Origin: Siderastrea radians
Taxonomy: Eukaryota > Cnidaria > Anthozoa > Scleractinia > Rhizangiidae
NCBI GenBank assembly: GCA_964017195.1
Contig: OZ024897.1
Span: forward strand, 36,409,036 to 36,473,035
Length of the DNA stretch: 64,000 bases
Reading direction: 5' to 3'
The first letter of the stretch is position 1; each line of letters opens with the position of its first letter. The position numbers and the translations under genes are program-made. The notes beneath the pieces were generated by a model. That model did no database searches. It was not told the origin of the DNA and saw only the letters and a program-made list of their open reading frames with translations. Shown in pieces: positions 47,501 through 57,432 of this stretch.

Positions 47501-48966
47501 AGTCAACAGAGGAAGAACGACACCGATACACGTACTAAAAATCTACTTCTAGTATGAAGTGGAATGGACAGAGAGGAATAGGTTGGTGGCATAGTTTGGG
47601 AAAATGCACCACAGGACACCCACCCTTTATAAAGGTGGAAAGATAATGACACATTCCCTCAGTGCAGACCACGAGTACAGAAATTATTAAGTAAATTTAT
47701 AACTTTTCAAATGTAGTGCACATGTATTTAATAATACATCACTGTGTCACACCAACGTACACCAGTCTTGTGGCTAGAGTCTTTCGCCATTAGTAAGCAA
47801 CTTGGAGAAGCACAAGCCCATGGAATTTTGCTTGCTTGGAATTCAACAGTCATACTTATACTCAAGCTGATATCTTAGTCTGATCGGAAGGTCGATGTTA
47901 TTAAGTCTAAAGGAACAAACTTGATGGGAAAAGCTCCAGAAAGAGCATGTTGATGATTGCATGAAGAGAGAATCATTCTGTAATGGATACACATAGCCTA
48001 ATTAAACAACTTACATAAAGCAAGAACTTCAATTTCCTCTTCAGAGTCTTGTACTTGTCTCTGTAGTTAGGACTATCTGCACAGTGACTGTTATTTTCTG
48101 ATGAAAATGAAATTATAACACTTCAGTTTAATTGCTCAGGTCATTACAGAGAAGCACACATGCTGATTGTTGAGGATTATGTCATATCTTGCTATAATCA
48201 CCCCGCGCAAGGTGATTATAATACTGAAGCACTAATTTTCAAAATGGACACTGCAGGATTTTTGAAAGAAACTGCATTTGCTCTGATAATCACCTGAGCA
48301 ATTATACTAAAACAGTTATTCTCCTCAGGCTCAGCGAAAATAGTGGAATAATCCCCTCGACTTCGTGTCATGGATTATTCCACAATATTCACTTTGCCTT
48401 CGGTGAATAATTGTTAAATAACTAGGACTGTAGGCATGAACATGCTAGGTGACCTTTCAGTATTTTCTGTTGAAAATCTTGCCTTTTTGACCACAAAAAC
48501 AACTTCTTTTCAAACTGTTACCTAGCTTGGGTCCATTTTTTGGCCCACAAAACCTGAAAATTTTTAAGGGCATTTTTGTGGCCTGTCACATGGGTTAGTT
48601 TAACCTTTAGCAAGTAGTGTTTGCAGTTGCCCGGTTTTCTTGGGCATTCTCGATTTCCCCATAACTCCTTGTTTTTAGATAAACTTAAACGAGGTGTCTA
48701 TGAAGAATTTTCAATTCTCTACCAACGGATGTACGGTTACTGACTGTACTTCTTCGCTTAACTTAAGCTTATAACTGCACACGAATCAACTGTTTCTTGC
48801 TGACAAAACCTCGACGAAAAAAGTAAAAACAAGACAGCAATATCAATTAGGGTATAATTAATAGATTTCTTACATATATTGTTGCATAGTACTGTTACCA
48901 AAGATAAATTTATGAACAAAGCACCACTGAAATATACAAACCTGGAACAGGCATCATGGCGGACAT
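35576..48966 (-). CDS. INO80E: INO80 complex subunit E, 12 exons, with a zinc-finger-like insertion
   Basis: INO80E is a small metazoan accessory subunit of the nuclear INO80 ATP-dependent chromatin remodeller. Minus-strand exons: 48966-48942, 48097-48015, 47364-47294, 46642-46590, 45244-45192, 44634-44600, 42577-42484, 41508-41449, 38866-38779, 37964-37879, 36607-36486, 35663-35576; total 286 codons, 285 aa (human about 244). The family block near residues 20-70 is clear: YRDKYKTLKRKLKFLLYEQE, then FQEELRRVQKKLRVSRDKSF and LLDRLLQYES, followed by an acidic serine stretch. The tail GDDDLVIDLQE matches the human tail DGDDDLVIDIPE. Residues 153-178 form C-x8-C-x12-C-x2-H, which I do not recall in human INO80E. 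The exon 5/6 junction needs a GC donor to keep frame. An in-frame TAG lies upstream of the ATG at 48966; ATGs at 48957 and 48954 are alternatives. Confidence 0.92.
35800..35836 (+). other. G-quadruplex-prone run
   Basis: Four runs of 5-6 guanines separated by single adenines, in the last INO80E intron on the template strand. Folding is predicted only. Confidence 0.6.
36085..36350 (+). repeat. tRNA-derived SINE
   Basis: Begins with an A-box-like TGGTGTAGTTGTTAGCGCAC. The body contains CCAGGTGTATAAATGG, GGGTAACCCTACAACGGAC, TAGCATCCCATC and a poly-G stretch, a module I associate with a widespread invertebrate SINE type. The B-box is degraded. In the INO80E intron between exons 11 and 12. Confidence 0.6.
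36662..37044. mobile_element. TTAA foldback MITE, copy 2 (diverged or truncated)
   Basis: Begins TTAAAGTGCACCTAACCCCA and continues like 9776-10364 (TTTTTATAGGCTGTAAAAGT, ATCTAGCCATCATCTGT). The right end is cut where the next MITE starts. Confidence 0.75.
37045..37285. mobile_element. MITE with GGGCCTGGTTGTT ends
   Basis: TGGGCCTGGTTGTTCGAAAG at the left is inverted as AAACAACCAGGCCCA at the right, with GCTAACCC and GGGTTAG pieces inside. It abuts the TTAA element at 36662, apparently having inserted into it. Confidence 0.75.
37735..37866. repeat. 30-bp tandem repeat, about 4.4 copies
   Basis: ATTTTCAAAG recurs at 37741, 37771 and 37801, with a variant at 37831, exactly 30 bp apart. On the minus strand it is in frame with INO80E exon 10 and encodes a 10-residue unit containing CFENKPKS. 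Confidence 0.9.
38495..38705 (+). repeat. tRNA-derived SINE with intact A and B boxes
   Basis: GATGCAGTGGTGAGAGCAC (A-box region) is followed by GGGTTCGATTCCCGG (B-box). A body then reads TCCAAGGGTTTTTCTCCAGA and TTTTCCTCCCTTCATAAATA. In the INO80E intron after exon 9. Confidence 0.75.
39165..39425 (+). repeat. tRNA-derived SINE, diverged
   Basis: GGTTTGATTCCCAGATTCAA is a decayed B-box. The downstream body (GGGTGGAATTTGTTG, GAAGGCTTTTTCCCTCTCC) parallels the SINE at 38495. In an INO80E intron. Confidence 0.5.
39559..40045. mobile_element. Tc1/mariner-like MITE with TA target duplication
   Basis: Left end CAGTATTGTGCAAATTAAAG and its inverse at the right (CTTCTGCACAATACTG), with about 45 bp of inverted similarity. 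TA borders both sides (39557-39558, 40046-40047). The interior is rich in CGAAATTTCG words. Confidence 0.85.
40665..41015. other. Unidentified GC-richer segment in INO80E intron
   Basis: Higher GC than its surroundings, with ordered non-repetitive words (GACGGGTGCCGGGGCATGTG, GGAGGCCCCTGGATATCC, CCCAACCGCCATTATGCG). No long frame or RNA structure was recognised. It may be the end of an unidentified retroelement. Confidence 0.3.
41150..41212. repeat. (AAT)n microsatellite
   Basis: About 21 AAT units in the INO80E intron between exons 8 and 9. Confidence 0.95.
41615..42340 (+). repeat. 106-bp tandem repeat array (about 7 units)
   Basis: The landmark CTGTTTATTATGCT (or variant) starts at 41621, 41727, 41808, 41914, 42020, 42126 and 42232: spacing 106, 81, 106, 106, 106, 106. 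The third spacing reflects a 25-bp deletion. Each unit also contains GAGTCTGTG.ATGAAATCCT, GTGACCATTCAAATG and GCAGTACTTTCCTGTGGT. In the INO80E intron between exons 7 and 8. Confidence 0.92.
42783..42905 (-). repeat. Dispersed repeat (GTCATGAGAAT...GGGTTA), partial copy 3
   Basis: Minus-strand match to 18640-18795, covering the TAGGGAGAATTTG and GGTGATCATTTCCTTT parts. Confidence 0.5.
42969..44394. mobile_element. DNA transposon with internal large foldback
   Basis: AGTTGATCCACGTCACGCGT then GAACGGAAAC at the left is inverted as GTTTCCGTTCACGCGTGATG then TGGATCAACT at the right. Inside, 43480-43695 and 43700-43919 are inverted arms (ACCAAAGCGTAATATGAGAG against CTCTCATATTACGCTTTGGT). No transposase was identified. 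It lies in the INO80E intron between exons 6 and 7. Confidence 0.75.
44487..44517. repeat. (AAT)n microsatellite
   Basis: About ten AAT units, 80 bp downstream (in INO80E orientation) of exon 6. Confidence 0.85.
45340..45560 (-). repeat. 106-bp repeat family, about two minus-strand units
   Basis: Contains AACAGCACCACAGGAAAG, CACTTCAAGATTTTAACTTC and AAAACCACCTTATACAG, the inverse of landmarks in the array at 41615-42340. Confidence 0.7.
45709..45921. mobile_element. 213-bp MITE with perfect 9-bp target duplication
   Basis: Begins TAGCCTGCAATGCAGGC and ends CATTGCAGGCTA, flanked by TTATATCTA on both sides (45700-45708 and 45922-45930). Same TIR family as 32221-32297. In the INO80E intron between exons 4 and 5. 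Confidence 0.85.
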
Positions 48967-49048
48967 CAACACACTGCGCTTCCGGAGAACTGGGCCCTAG
49001 TGTGACATTTCTTGAAAATCAGTGGGGTAGACTCGGCTTGAACGACAG

Positions 49049-49049
49049 T

Positions 49050-49116
<67 letters not shown>

Positions 49117-49119
49117 TTA
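49049..49119. repeat. (TTTA)n microsatellite
   Basis: About 17 TTTA units, roughly 85 bp upstream of the INO80E start codon, so within or close to its promoter or 5'UTR. Confidence 0.95.
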
Positions 49120-49597
49120 CAGGAGTTTTATTTCGTGTGTTGCCGTTGTTTCGTGGTTTGTGTTAGAGATTTGAGGAAACAAAAAAAATATTTCTTGGCG
49201 GTTCCGATTTTGCCGAGACCTTTCCCTGAAAATCCAAGGCCGGCCATGCGATAGATAGTTCAACGGCAATGAAGTTATGTTTTCCTGTACAATAATTAGA
49301 TAAAAATGTTGTATCTATTGCTCGGACTGTCGTTTTCCTGTTGACAATTCTATAAACGGAAGTTTGCCGTCACAAAAAGACTGAGTTGCTTGTTCCGGAC
49401 TGTTCAAAGGCAGTAAATTAATTTTTGTTGGTGATTGTTTTGCGAGAGTATTGTTCTGCGGCATTGTCTCAAAAAACTGCAACAATCAGATCCCGTAAAA
49501 ACATTTCATCTATAAAGTATGTTCTTTTGGTCGCAGTGGTCTCCAGGCCAGCCACGGGAACCCGAGGATCACAACAGGATTACTAAAGGACAAAATA

Positions 49598-49744
49598 TCC
49601 CGGGGGCACTCAAGGGAAGTTTGGGTGGGGGTGTGCCGCCGAGGCCTTCAAACCTTGACCCTGTTTAAGACAAAATCCGTTCATTTTACTCCCCTGTGAG
49701 ACAAAACACCTATTTTTCGTGAGCAGAAAGAGATTATTTCAGAG

Positions 49745-49798
<54 letters not shown>

Positions 49799-50028
49799 TT
49801 AATAAATGATATCATAGAATAAGTTTTTTAAAAAATGTTGCAGACCGCGTACTGCCAACTTTCATACCCTGTTCAAGACTTCTGGGCCAGAATGGTATCC
49901 TGTTCAAGACGCTAAATAGTGAAATTGTATATCCTGTTCAAGACGCAAGACCCTGAAAACCATACCCTGTTGAGCGGCACATACCTGTTTAGACCCAATA
50001 AGGAAGTGCCCCCCCCCTGGGGGGGCAA
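49598..50028. repeat. MITE with CCGGGGGCACT/AGTGCCCCCCCC ends
   Basis: CCCGGGGGCACTCAAGGGAA at the left and GGAAGTGCCCCCCCCCTGGG at the right are inverted, with repeated ACCCTGTTCAAGAC words inside. It contains an (ATT)n microsatellite at 49746-49798. Confidence 0.65.
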
Positions 50029-50344
50029 AATATAAGGATTTGTGTGGGATTTTAAACAGCGTTGAAGTATACGCGCCTAATCAAGTAATGTTCATGTGTT
50101 TTTTCCTGACTGCTTCATGCCTTCTAAGAGTATTTTGGCGAGTTTAGCTTAGGTGAAGACAAAATAGAAAACCAAGACTCGCTGAAATAGTGAGCATAAA
50201 GTGGTTAGCAGACCGCGAACTTGCCACCAGTGTTATGGGCGTAGGTTTCAACCCGTAATTTGATTCTCGTCCTTGTTCGGAGAGTTGTATCCAGATTTCC
50301 TCCTTCCTCGACAACTTACATTTCTAAATCCCAGTTTGATCTGG

Positions 50345-50830
50345 TACTACGAACAGTACCACAGAAAAATGCTGCTTATTAGCTCCAAGAGATTATAAAT
50401 ATTTTCTTGTTAGCTTCCATTACTATCTCATTATAATGCTTGCACCTAAGGATTTAATCCACACGACAAAAAGATAGAACATCCTTGATAACATATACGT
50501 AACAGCTAATAGCTAATAGTTCCATTAGAATGGTCACGATTTAAGATTTCGTCCACAGACTCAAACGTTAGAACCACTTTGTACAGCATAATAAACAGCA
50601 CCACAGGAAAGTACTGCTCAAAAGCTTTCATTTAAATGGTCACTCTTGAGGATTTCATCCGCAGACTTAAAACGTAGAACCACCTTGTACAGCATAATAA
50701 AAGAAAGTACTGCTCAATAGCTTTCACTTGAAAAGTTACACTTTAAGATTTCATCCACAGACTCAAAAGTTAGAGCCAGTTTATGCAGCATAACAAATAG
50801 CAACGCAGATGAAGTATTACTTTTTAGCTC
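50345..50830 (-). repeat. 106-bp repeat family, 3-4 tandem minus-strand units
   Basis: The landmark GTACAGCATAATAAA occurs at 50581 and 50687, exactly 106 bp apart, with a third variant 96 bp on. The flanks carry TTTCATCC.CAGACT and CACCACAGGAAAGTACTGCT, the inverse of the units at 41615-42340. Confidence 0.85.
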
Positions 50831-53800
50831 TCACTTTCATTTAAGGAATTCTAACGCATAAATTCAGATTCAAGAACTCAAAAACCTAAAAAATAGGTTG
50901 CACAAGCTGTATGGCCATCATTCAAAGTTTTAACGACAACCCTAATACTTGTCTCAACGACTGACTGCAGTACTGAATCACAGCATTGGCCTTGAAATGC
51001 CTTGGCTTGAAACGTGGCACATTGCCAAGGTCAGGAGCCCCTAGTTTCTTATGTAAGTCCAATATTGACCACGGAAATGCCAATGTATTTCAATCACTTC
51101 TTTGTCACTTGTTTCATCGTTTCAGGCACTAGAAAATACTCAAAATCGAACACTTGACGAAAGCATCATCTGCAAGTGCTTCTTCTGAGCGCTAAGTTGG
51201 TGAGAGAAATTTTCTTGTATCCGCTTGAGAAATAGGAGCTGAAGGGTTGATGTCAAAACATAAGTTTACATCTTATAGTATACATATAGCCCCTATAAAC
51301 TAACGTGCTTTTAGGTTTGTGGGAATAATTATTTGAATTTTTATTTTCCCTCAGGACTCGTTTAGCAAATTAAAAGCATACAACAAATTGCATTTTAGTC
51401 ATTTGATAAATTCCGGTCGGGACAACAATAAAATGCTTTTAAGCCTATATCGAAGATAACTCCTCTTAAAAATAACCCATTAATGTCAGAGAACATTTGT
51501 TCTAATATTGGTCCAAAAATGCCGGAAACGCTTAGTAAACCAGCCCTTGTTAGTTTCCAAAACGTTTAGCTAATTAAAAGTTTAAATAGTAATAAAAGAA
51601 CACACAAAACGAATCTTTTGGACTCCATTTTGTTGTATTGTGGTACCTACGTCATAAGGTGCATTAACACGAACAATTTGACTTATAAAATAAAAAGATA
51701 CGCAGGCTCTAATATACTTAAGTATAAATGGCAAAATATTTGTACTTTTAACATCCCGGCCAGCAATACTGGTGTTAATGAAGCTTTGAATAGTTTACAA
51801 ATCACATCAACATCGGTAAGGTTTACCTCTCCTGGAATCGCACAAGCGTCGAAGACTCGGATGGAATAACCCTACATGTCAAGGTAAACTCTTCGGCTAG
51901 TGAGTAGTATGTTATTTATGGATTGCATTTGGCTGGAGCTATGTGGTTCGTTCTAATTGACAATTAACTAAATTACCTGCTAGTCAAGAGATGTACATTA
52001 AACACTACAATTATACAAACTTATCGAAACGGCTGATTTGAAATGGTTTGCTTTGGTTCTAGCTTTACTTTTTATCCCTTTTCGGTAAAGAGGATAAGAA
52101 TGAACCTTTCAAACGTACATGTTGTCACGTATAAGGTAACCATCTAGGACACTATCTTGACTCCTGTATCTTTCACAACATTCGGCTTGCTATTAATTGC
52201 TCGGCTTTTTAGAGCGTAATGTAAAAATTGAACTGATCTCAAGTGTTACTTGTTACATTCAGCGCAAGCAATTTTATGTTTGTATCAAATCTTTTGAAAC
52301 TTCTATTTCCAGTACTAAGATAGTGTAGTGTCTATACTAGCAATGTGATGGTCGGAGACTGTCAATTATTGTTGCCATTCGAAGAGACTATAATGCTGCG
52401 AAGTCCAAAAGAAAAAAATGTCTTAAGTTTGAATAATTAACACGACTCTGTTGACGGTTGTAAAACTCTTATTCTGTAACCTTGGGTTCTGTTGCATAAA
52501 TGTTGCTCTCCACTTTATTTCAATATCCGCACGAATGAAAGATACCGGAACGTAAATTGGGAATGGAGCAAAACGCAAAATATATTTAACTGAACACTCT
52601 GTTTTGTTTTCATCCGTAAATGTTCCCATCAATGTCTAGTGATGCGTTATCAGCTACTACATCTAAAAGTAGATAAGGCGAGCGGAGACAAAATTACCAC
52701 AAAGAGGAGTTAAGCGATATAATAATTATATAACATGTTTGTTGCACTAATTAAAGTTGGCAATGTATCTTGTCATCATCTTTTTCCTTTAATAGTCGAG
52801 ACACTTCCTTCTAACAGAGTTCAATTAAACAGTTTCAAAGTTAAAACTTATATGGTCTTTGAACTCTATCTCATCATCATCATCTCTCAAGAACCTGCAA
52901 ACAAATTACTAGGTAATTCAGTACGCCTCCATTTTAAACAAAACATTTACATCTACTTTCAGAAGGGGTGGAGACAATGGTTTTTGAATTAAATTACTTT
53001 ACAAGGAAGTTTTTTTCCTCGCAATTAAGTAAAGGGCCGCGTCTAATAGTGTGGAGTAATTCTGTTCAATGTATTGTCAGAAGGCGCAGAAATAGGAAGG
53101 TATAAAGACAATCCCGAGGGGCGCGCGCGGAAACCGACTTCGCGCGCGTTCCTAGTTCCTCTCGCTCGAAGGGACTGCTCCTTGTCTACGTGAGCACAAA
53201 ACGCGAGACAAAATAAAAAACACCTTCTACTTTTTACCGCACTTCGTACAGTAACCAGTCGACGTTTACGCGCATAATTTTCAGCCTTTTTTCCTTTTCA
53301 ACAACAGCGAACTTGCCTTTTGTTAGCATGCTTGCCAAACAAAATACTCTTGGGAGTGTTGCATAAAACGGAACGCCAAAATGGCGGTTTTAGGACGAGA
53401 CTAAAAATCTGACGTACTGTTTACGCCCAGTGTTGCGAGTGCTGTAAATTGTTCCAGAGTTCGAGAATGTTGCTTATTTTTTCTGGCGCCTTCGAAGCAC
53501 GTCTAATGAATTTCTTGCCCAGTTGTTGCAACTGAAGATCCGCTTCTTAAGGATAAAACAGAACAGCTGAGAATTCTTAATATATTAGGCCAAGCTTTCG
53601 ACTGGAGATTATTACCAGCCCAGTAGAATCCGCGTAAATATAACTTCTCTCAAGATCAGACGCAGATAAAAAAATAGGTGTTTTAATAAGAGAACCGATG
53701 AGATAACCGTCCCTTGAAATCAGATCTTAATATCAGGATTCATACAGCTCTATTTCCTCAGGTTTATTATGTTTTTTGGAACCGAAAAATTTTCTTTAGT

Positions 53801-55075
53801 TTACTGAAAATTATTGGAAAAAAGCCTTATAACTGATGTACTGGATTTACCCAAGTAGCTAAGCTTAGATACAAATATCCGAATATATTTTGGGGGTGTT
53901 TAGAAACTTCTAGGATATTTGGAATAATTCTAGATATTTTTTATTAAAAATGTGATAGTTTACGGATATTTTAGGTTTTCAGCAGTTTCTTGGTGTTTGC
54001 AGTTGTTTTACTCAATTCAATGCCAACAGTAACCTGTTTCAGCGGTTTTCCACTGAAAATTGCATCCCATAAGGGTTATGGCAGCTACATGTGGTACAGA
54101 ACAAAATGGCGGAATCCGAAGCGGAGGCTTTTAATAACGCTGAAGCTCCTAGTTAGGTTGTGGAGTGACAAATACCGTGAACTGAATTGAAATACATTCA
54201 CAATAACTAAAACGTCTATTCATTTTGATTCCAAATTATAATATTCATTACAATTACAGCAAGATGTTTAGACAAAAATTAAGGATATGTAGAGATTTTT
54301 GGCAGATATTATAAAGAACTTTTTTGATCGAGAATTCACAGAAACATATCAGTAAGACCATTTTTCTAGATATTTGCATCTAGCCTAATTAATGACCTCC
54401 CGTTTGCACTACTATCAGCTATGCTAGAATAAATTCTGCCGGCAGAATTTCGAGCAGAATAAGAGACCAACAAGAGACCAACTATTTACGCAACATGAGG
54501 AATTGGTGGGGGAAATTGACTTAAGTATTTTCATACCGTTTATGACTTTCATATCAGTGAGAGATGAAACTATATACTACGTTTATATAAACTGTATCCA
54601 TAGAGGAATGAAATCTATTCTGGAAGGCAGTGGTTAAAACGGAAAGGATATCCTGCTTGTACATATATTGTACACGAGACTGGTATGTTTGTTTTCGTTC
54701 CGGTATGACTTGAATCCGTAATCTGGTGTAGCCACTGGGATGAAGTCTTAACCTGTATGACTCGTATTGGTGTAGAGTTTTTAGTGGTATCGTGTTAACA
54801 AATACAGAGTGTGTACGAGAAGAAAAAGATCAGTAAACTCTCACTGGTGTGAATGTTGTAGCGGATATGGGACACTCACACATCCGACAAGCCAATCTCT
54901 TGAGTCTGGAAACTACCAGACAATCACATAAAAACTCTTATATTACTAAGATATTAGTTTGATAGATTAATTGATATTAAAGCCAGCATATTATTTTTAA
55001 TTTCAAATGGGAGCAAAGTTAGCCTCGTCAAAGCTTCTCTTATGTTGATGATTTCAGTTAATGTTTATTTTCAGG

Positions 55076-56384
55076 ATGTTGGGGTCTAAAGTTTTCCTCC
55101 TGAGAAATCAGTCCTGCCAAGGAACCCGAGCTGTTCTCTGCTGCGCTGTGCAAACACGCTCTCTTGCCTTTAAGCCTCAGGTTGCCGAGAATCATTCCTT
55201 CTTTAGCCCAATACCTCCAGAAGACATAGCGCTACAATTCAAACACGGCCTTGCAGGGAGAAAACACTTGCCTGGTTCGCAAGGCAAGGGATTTCCAGAA
55301 TTCCTCGCACCCGCTCGACAAGGATTTCCTTATGCCTTGCGCACCGATTCTGACAGTGACGTGAGCGTGGTAAAATGGGGACAACTTTGCCGCGAACAGC
55401 TCGACAAAGCACTCCCAGATTACAACGCTGTCTTGTTTCGAAATCTGCCTTTATTTGGAGCGAAGGATTTTGCTAAGTGGGCTTCCAATCTTGGGTACAA
55501 GCCAACGACTTATGAAGGCGGAACCGGAAATCGATATCTAGCTGACGGAGAAACGGAAGTGTACTTGTCCACAAGTGATCCCCCGGATTTCAATATTGAG
55601 CTGCACAACGAGATGGCATGCTCACCTGTACATCCGAAAAAGGTACAAGCCCAGATATCAAGATACACATTCTCCATGCTGACTAGTCCCGTCTGTTCTC
55701 ATTTTACTAAGAGAATTTGGTTTCGGAACAAACATTTTTTCCAAAGGGCTTATTTCCTGGCACCTTCATTAAGATTTTGCTTCACGTTTAACTCTTCTAC
55801 TAAGTTAGATATAGATTATTAAACTTCTATATATTTTGTATTATTGTCGTTTGACTATCTTTGAGCGGAGAGAAAGACTGCTCGTAGTTTACTATTTTAC
55901 TATTTCTCTTACTTTTTACGGTGGGCAGTCATTTTGTATCCTGAGAATATCTATCCAGCACCAGAAAATTAATATTACCACGTTTGGAGGATAGTTCACC
56001 GAGTTTGCTGAAGGACTAGCATTTACAGGTCCATTAGAGGAGACTTCCGATATTTGAAGAGATTTTACTGTTTTTTCCACGTACTCTGATGTTCACTAGA
56101 GCTGCTGTCAATCATCGTCGCCTGGGCTCCTGTCGTAGCGGATCTTAAGAAATTCAGCTCAACGAAGTCAAGAAGTCGAATTTTTACGCCGTGATTGGTG
56201 GATTTCGATCCATTTCGTGGTTTTCTGTTTTCCATGGTTCGTTGGTTCTCAGTGTAACGATGATCGACGGCAGTAAAAAACAAAATCGTCAGTTGGGTTT
56301 TAAAGCTCAGAGTTCGTGTGTTACTGAGAGGTGCAAACAAGCGTCCATGCACAGCAAATATTTTTCACAGATGCTTGTATTTTT

Positions 56385-56438
<54 letters not shown>

Positions 56439-57432
56439 TTTATTTTGCACGCAGGTTATCTTCTTTTGCCTGACTGAGCCCAACGAACAATGGGGAGGGG
56501 TAACTCCGCTGGCCAGAAACAGCGAGATATTCGCCCAACTGGATCCCGCTGTTGTCAAGAAGCTGGAAGAGAAGCAGATCCGCTACACTCGATATTTGCC
56601 TGATGAAAAACACGAGCCCTACGCATCGTGGCAACAGTCTTTTATGACTAATGACCCAAAGGTATGAGTGCTTTCTAGGGAAAGGTAGCGCCATGTTCTG
56701 TGTCTAGTTGCATTTACTGCGAGTTGTAGGCAAAAGTAGCTTGTCGTTTAGTCGTTAAAATTTTGACAGCTGGAAACCTAATGGGTACCTCTTTTCCGCT
56801 AATCGCGACCTCTCTTCGAAAAGGGTCCAGATTCGTGCCGTTTTGGCACGGACTCTCTTTACGCTCCTAGGTATTGGTTTTGCCCACTTGTCTTAAGGTG
56901 GCTTTGTGTGTTCACTGTGTGTTCATCAGCTTCTCGTGCATTGGAGTCCAAAATGGTCGTTTGTAAGATTAACAGAATCCTTTCAAGATATATTTTTAAA
57001 AGTTCGCTTCCTGTTTTGCAGAAAGTAGAAGAATACTTGCAACGAGAACAGTTTAATTACGAATGGGAGAAAGGCACCGGAAATCTATTCTACTGGTATT
57101 CACTTCCGCCGCTAGCGACTCATCCCGTCACAGGCCGCAAAATTTGGTTCACGCAACCTAACGTTCATCACAACACATACTACAAGGAGTCACCCATGTT
57201 TAAAGGTGTCACTCTCCCCGACCACATGTACCCAACCCACACACTTTACGGTGACGGAAGTGAGATAGAGCCGGAAGTGATTGAGCATATCCGGGCAGTC
57301 GGTTGGCGGAATGCAGTTGCATTTCCTTGGCGGAAGAGGGATGTCTTAGTGCTGGACAACTTAGCTGTTCAACATGGCCGCCTCAGCTTTCGAGGAGACA
57401 GATTGATTTTGGCGTATTTGACAGCTGACTGA
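55076..57432 (+). CDS. Clavaminate synthase-like / TauD-family Fe(II)/2-oxoglutarate dioxygenase, probably mitochondrial
   Basis: Three exons join in frame: 55076-55642, 56455-56661 and 57022-57432, giving 394 aa. Family enzymes use Fe(II), O2 and 2-oxoglutarate to hydroxylate small molecules; the substrate here is unknown. The plant clavaminate synthase-like protein At3g21360 is the closest type I recognise. Seen directly: the iron-binding H-x-E triad half in IELHNEMACSP at the end of exon 1, with Glu as in clavaminate synthase rather than the usual Asp of TauD. The distal His lies in VLDNLAVQHGRLSF near the C-terminus, with nearby Arg residues that could hold 2-oxoglutarate. The first 35 residues are rich in Arg/Ser/Leu and nearly free of acidic residues, resembling a mitochondrial presequence. 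ATG 55076 was chosen because TTATTTTCAG|G just before it looks like a splice acceptor, implying an upstream 5'UTR exon and making ATG 55061 intronic. Confidence 0.88.
56385..56439. repeat. (ATT)n microsatellite at a splice acceptor
   Basis: About 17 TTA/ATT units ending 15 bp before the acceptor of dioxygenase exon 2, so it forms most of the region normally holding the branch point and pyrimidine tract. Confidence 0.9.

Larger units (their letters stand above)
48967..55075. other. Intergenic region between INO80E and the dioxygenase gene
   Basis: About 6.1 kb without a convincing coding exon. It holds the (TTTA)n microsatellite, a MITE at 49600-50026, (ATT)n, a decayed SINE-like stretch near 50205-50345, 106-bp repeat copies, and a probable MITE at 53856-54390 with diverged AGATACAAATATCC/GGATATTTGCATCT-type ends. 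Short frames here resemble no known family. The INO80E promoter should lie at its left end and that of the dioxygenase at its right end. Confidence 0.6.
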
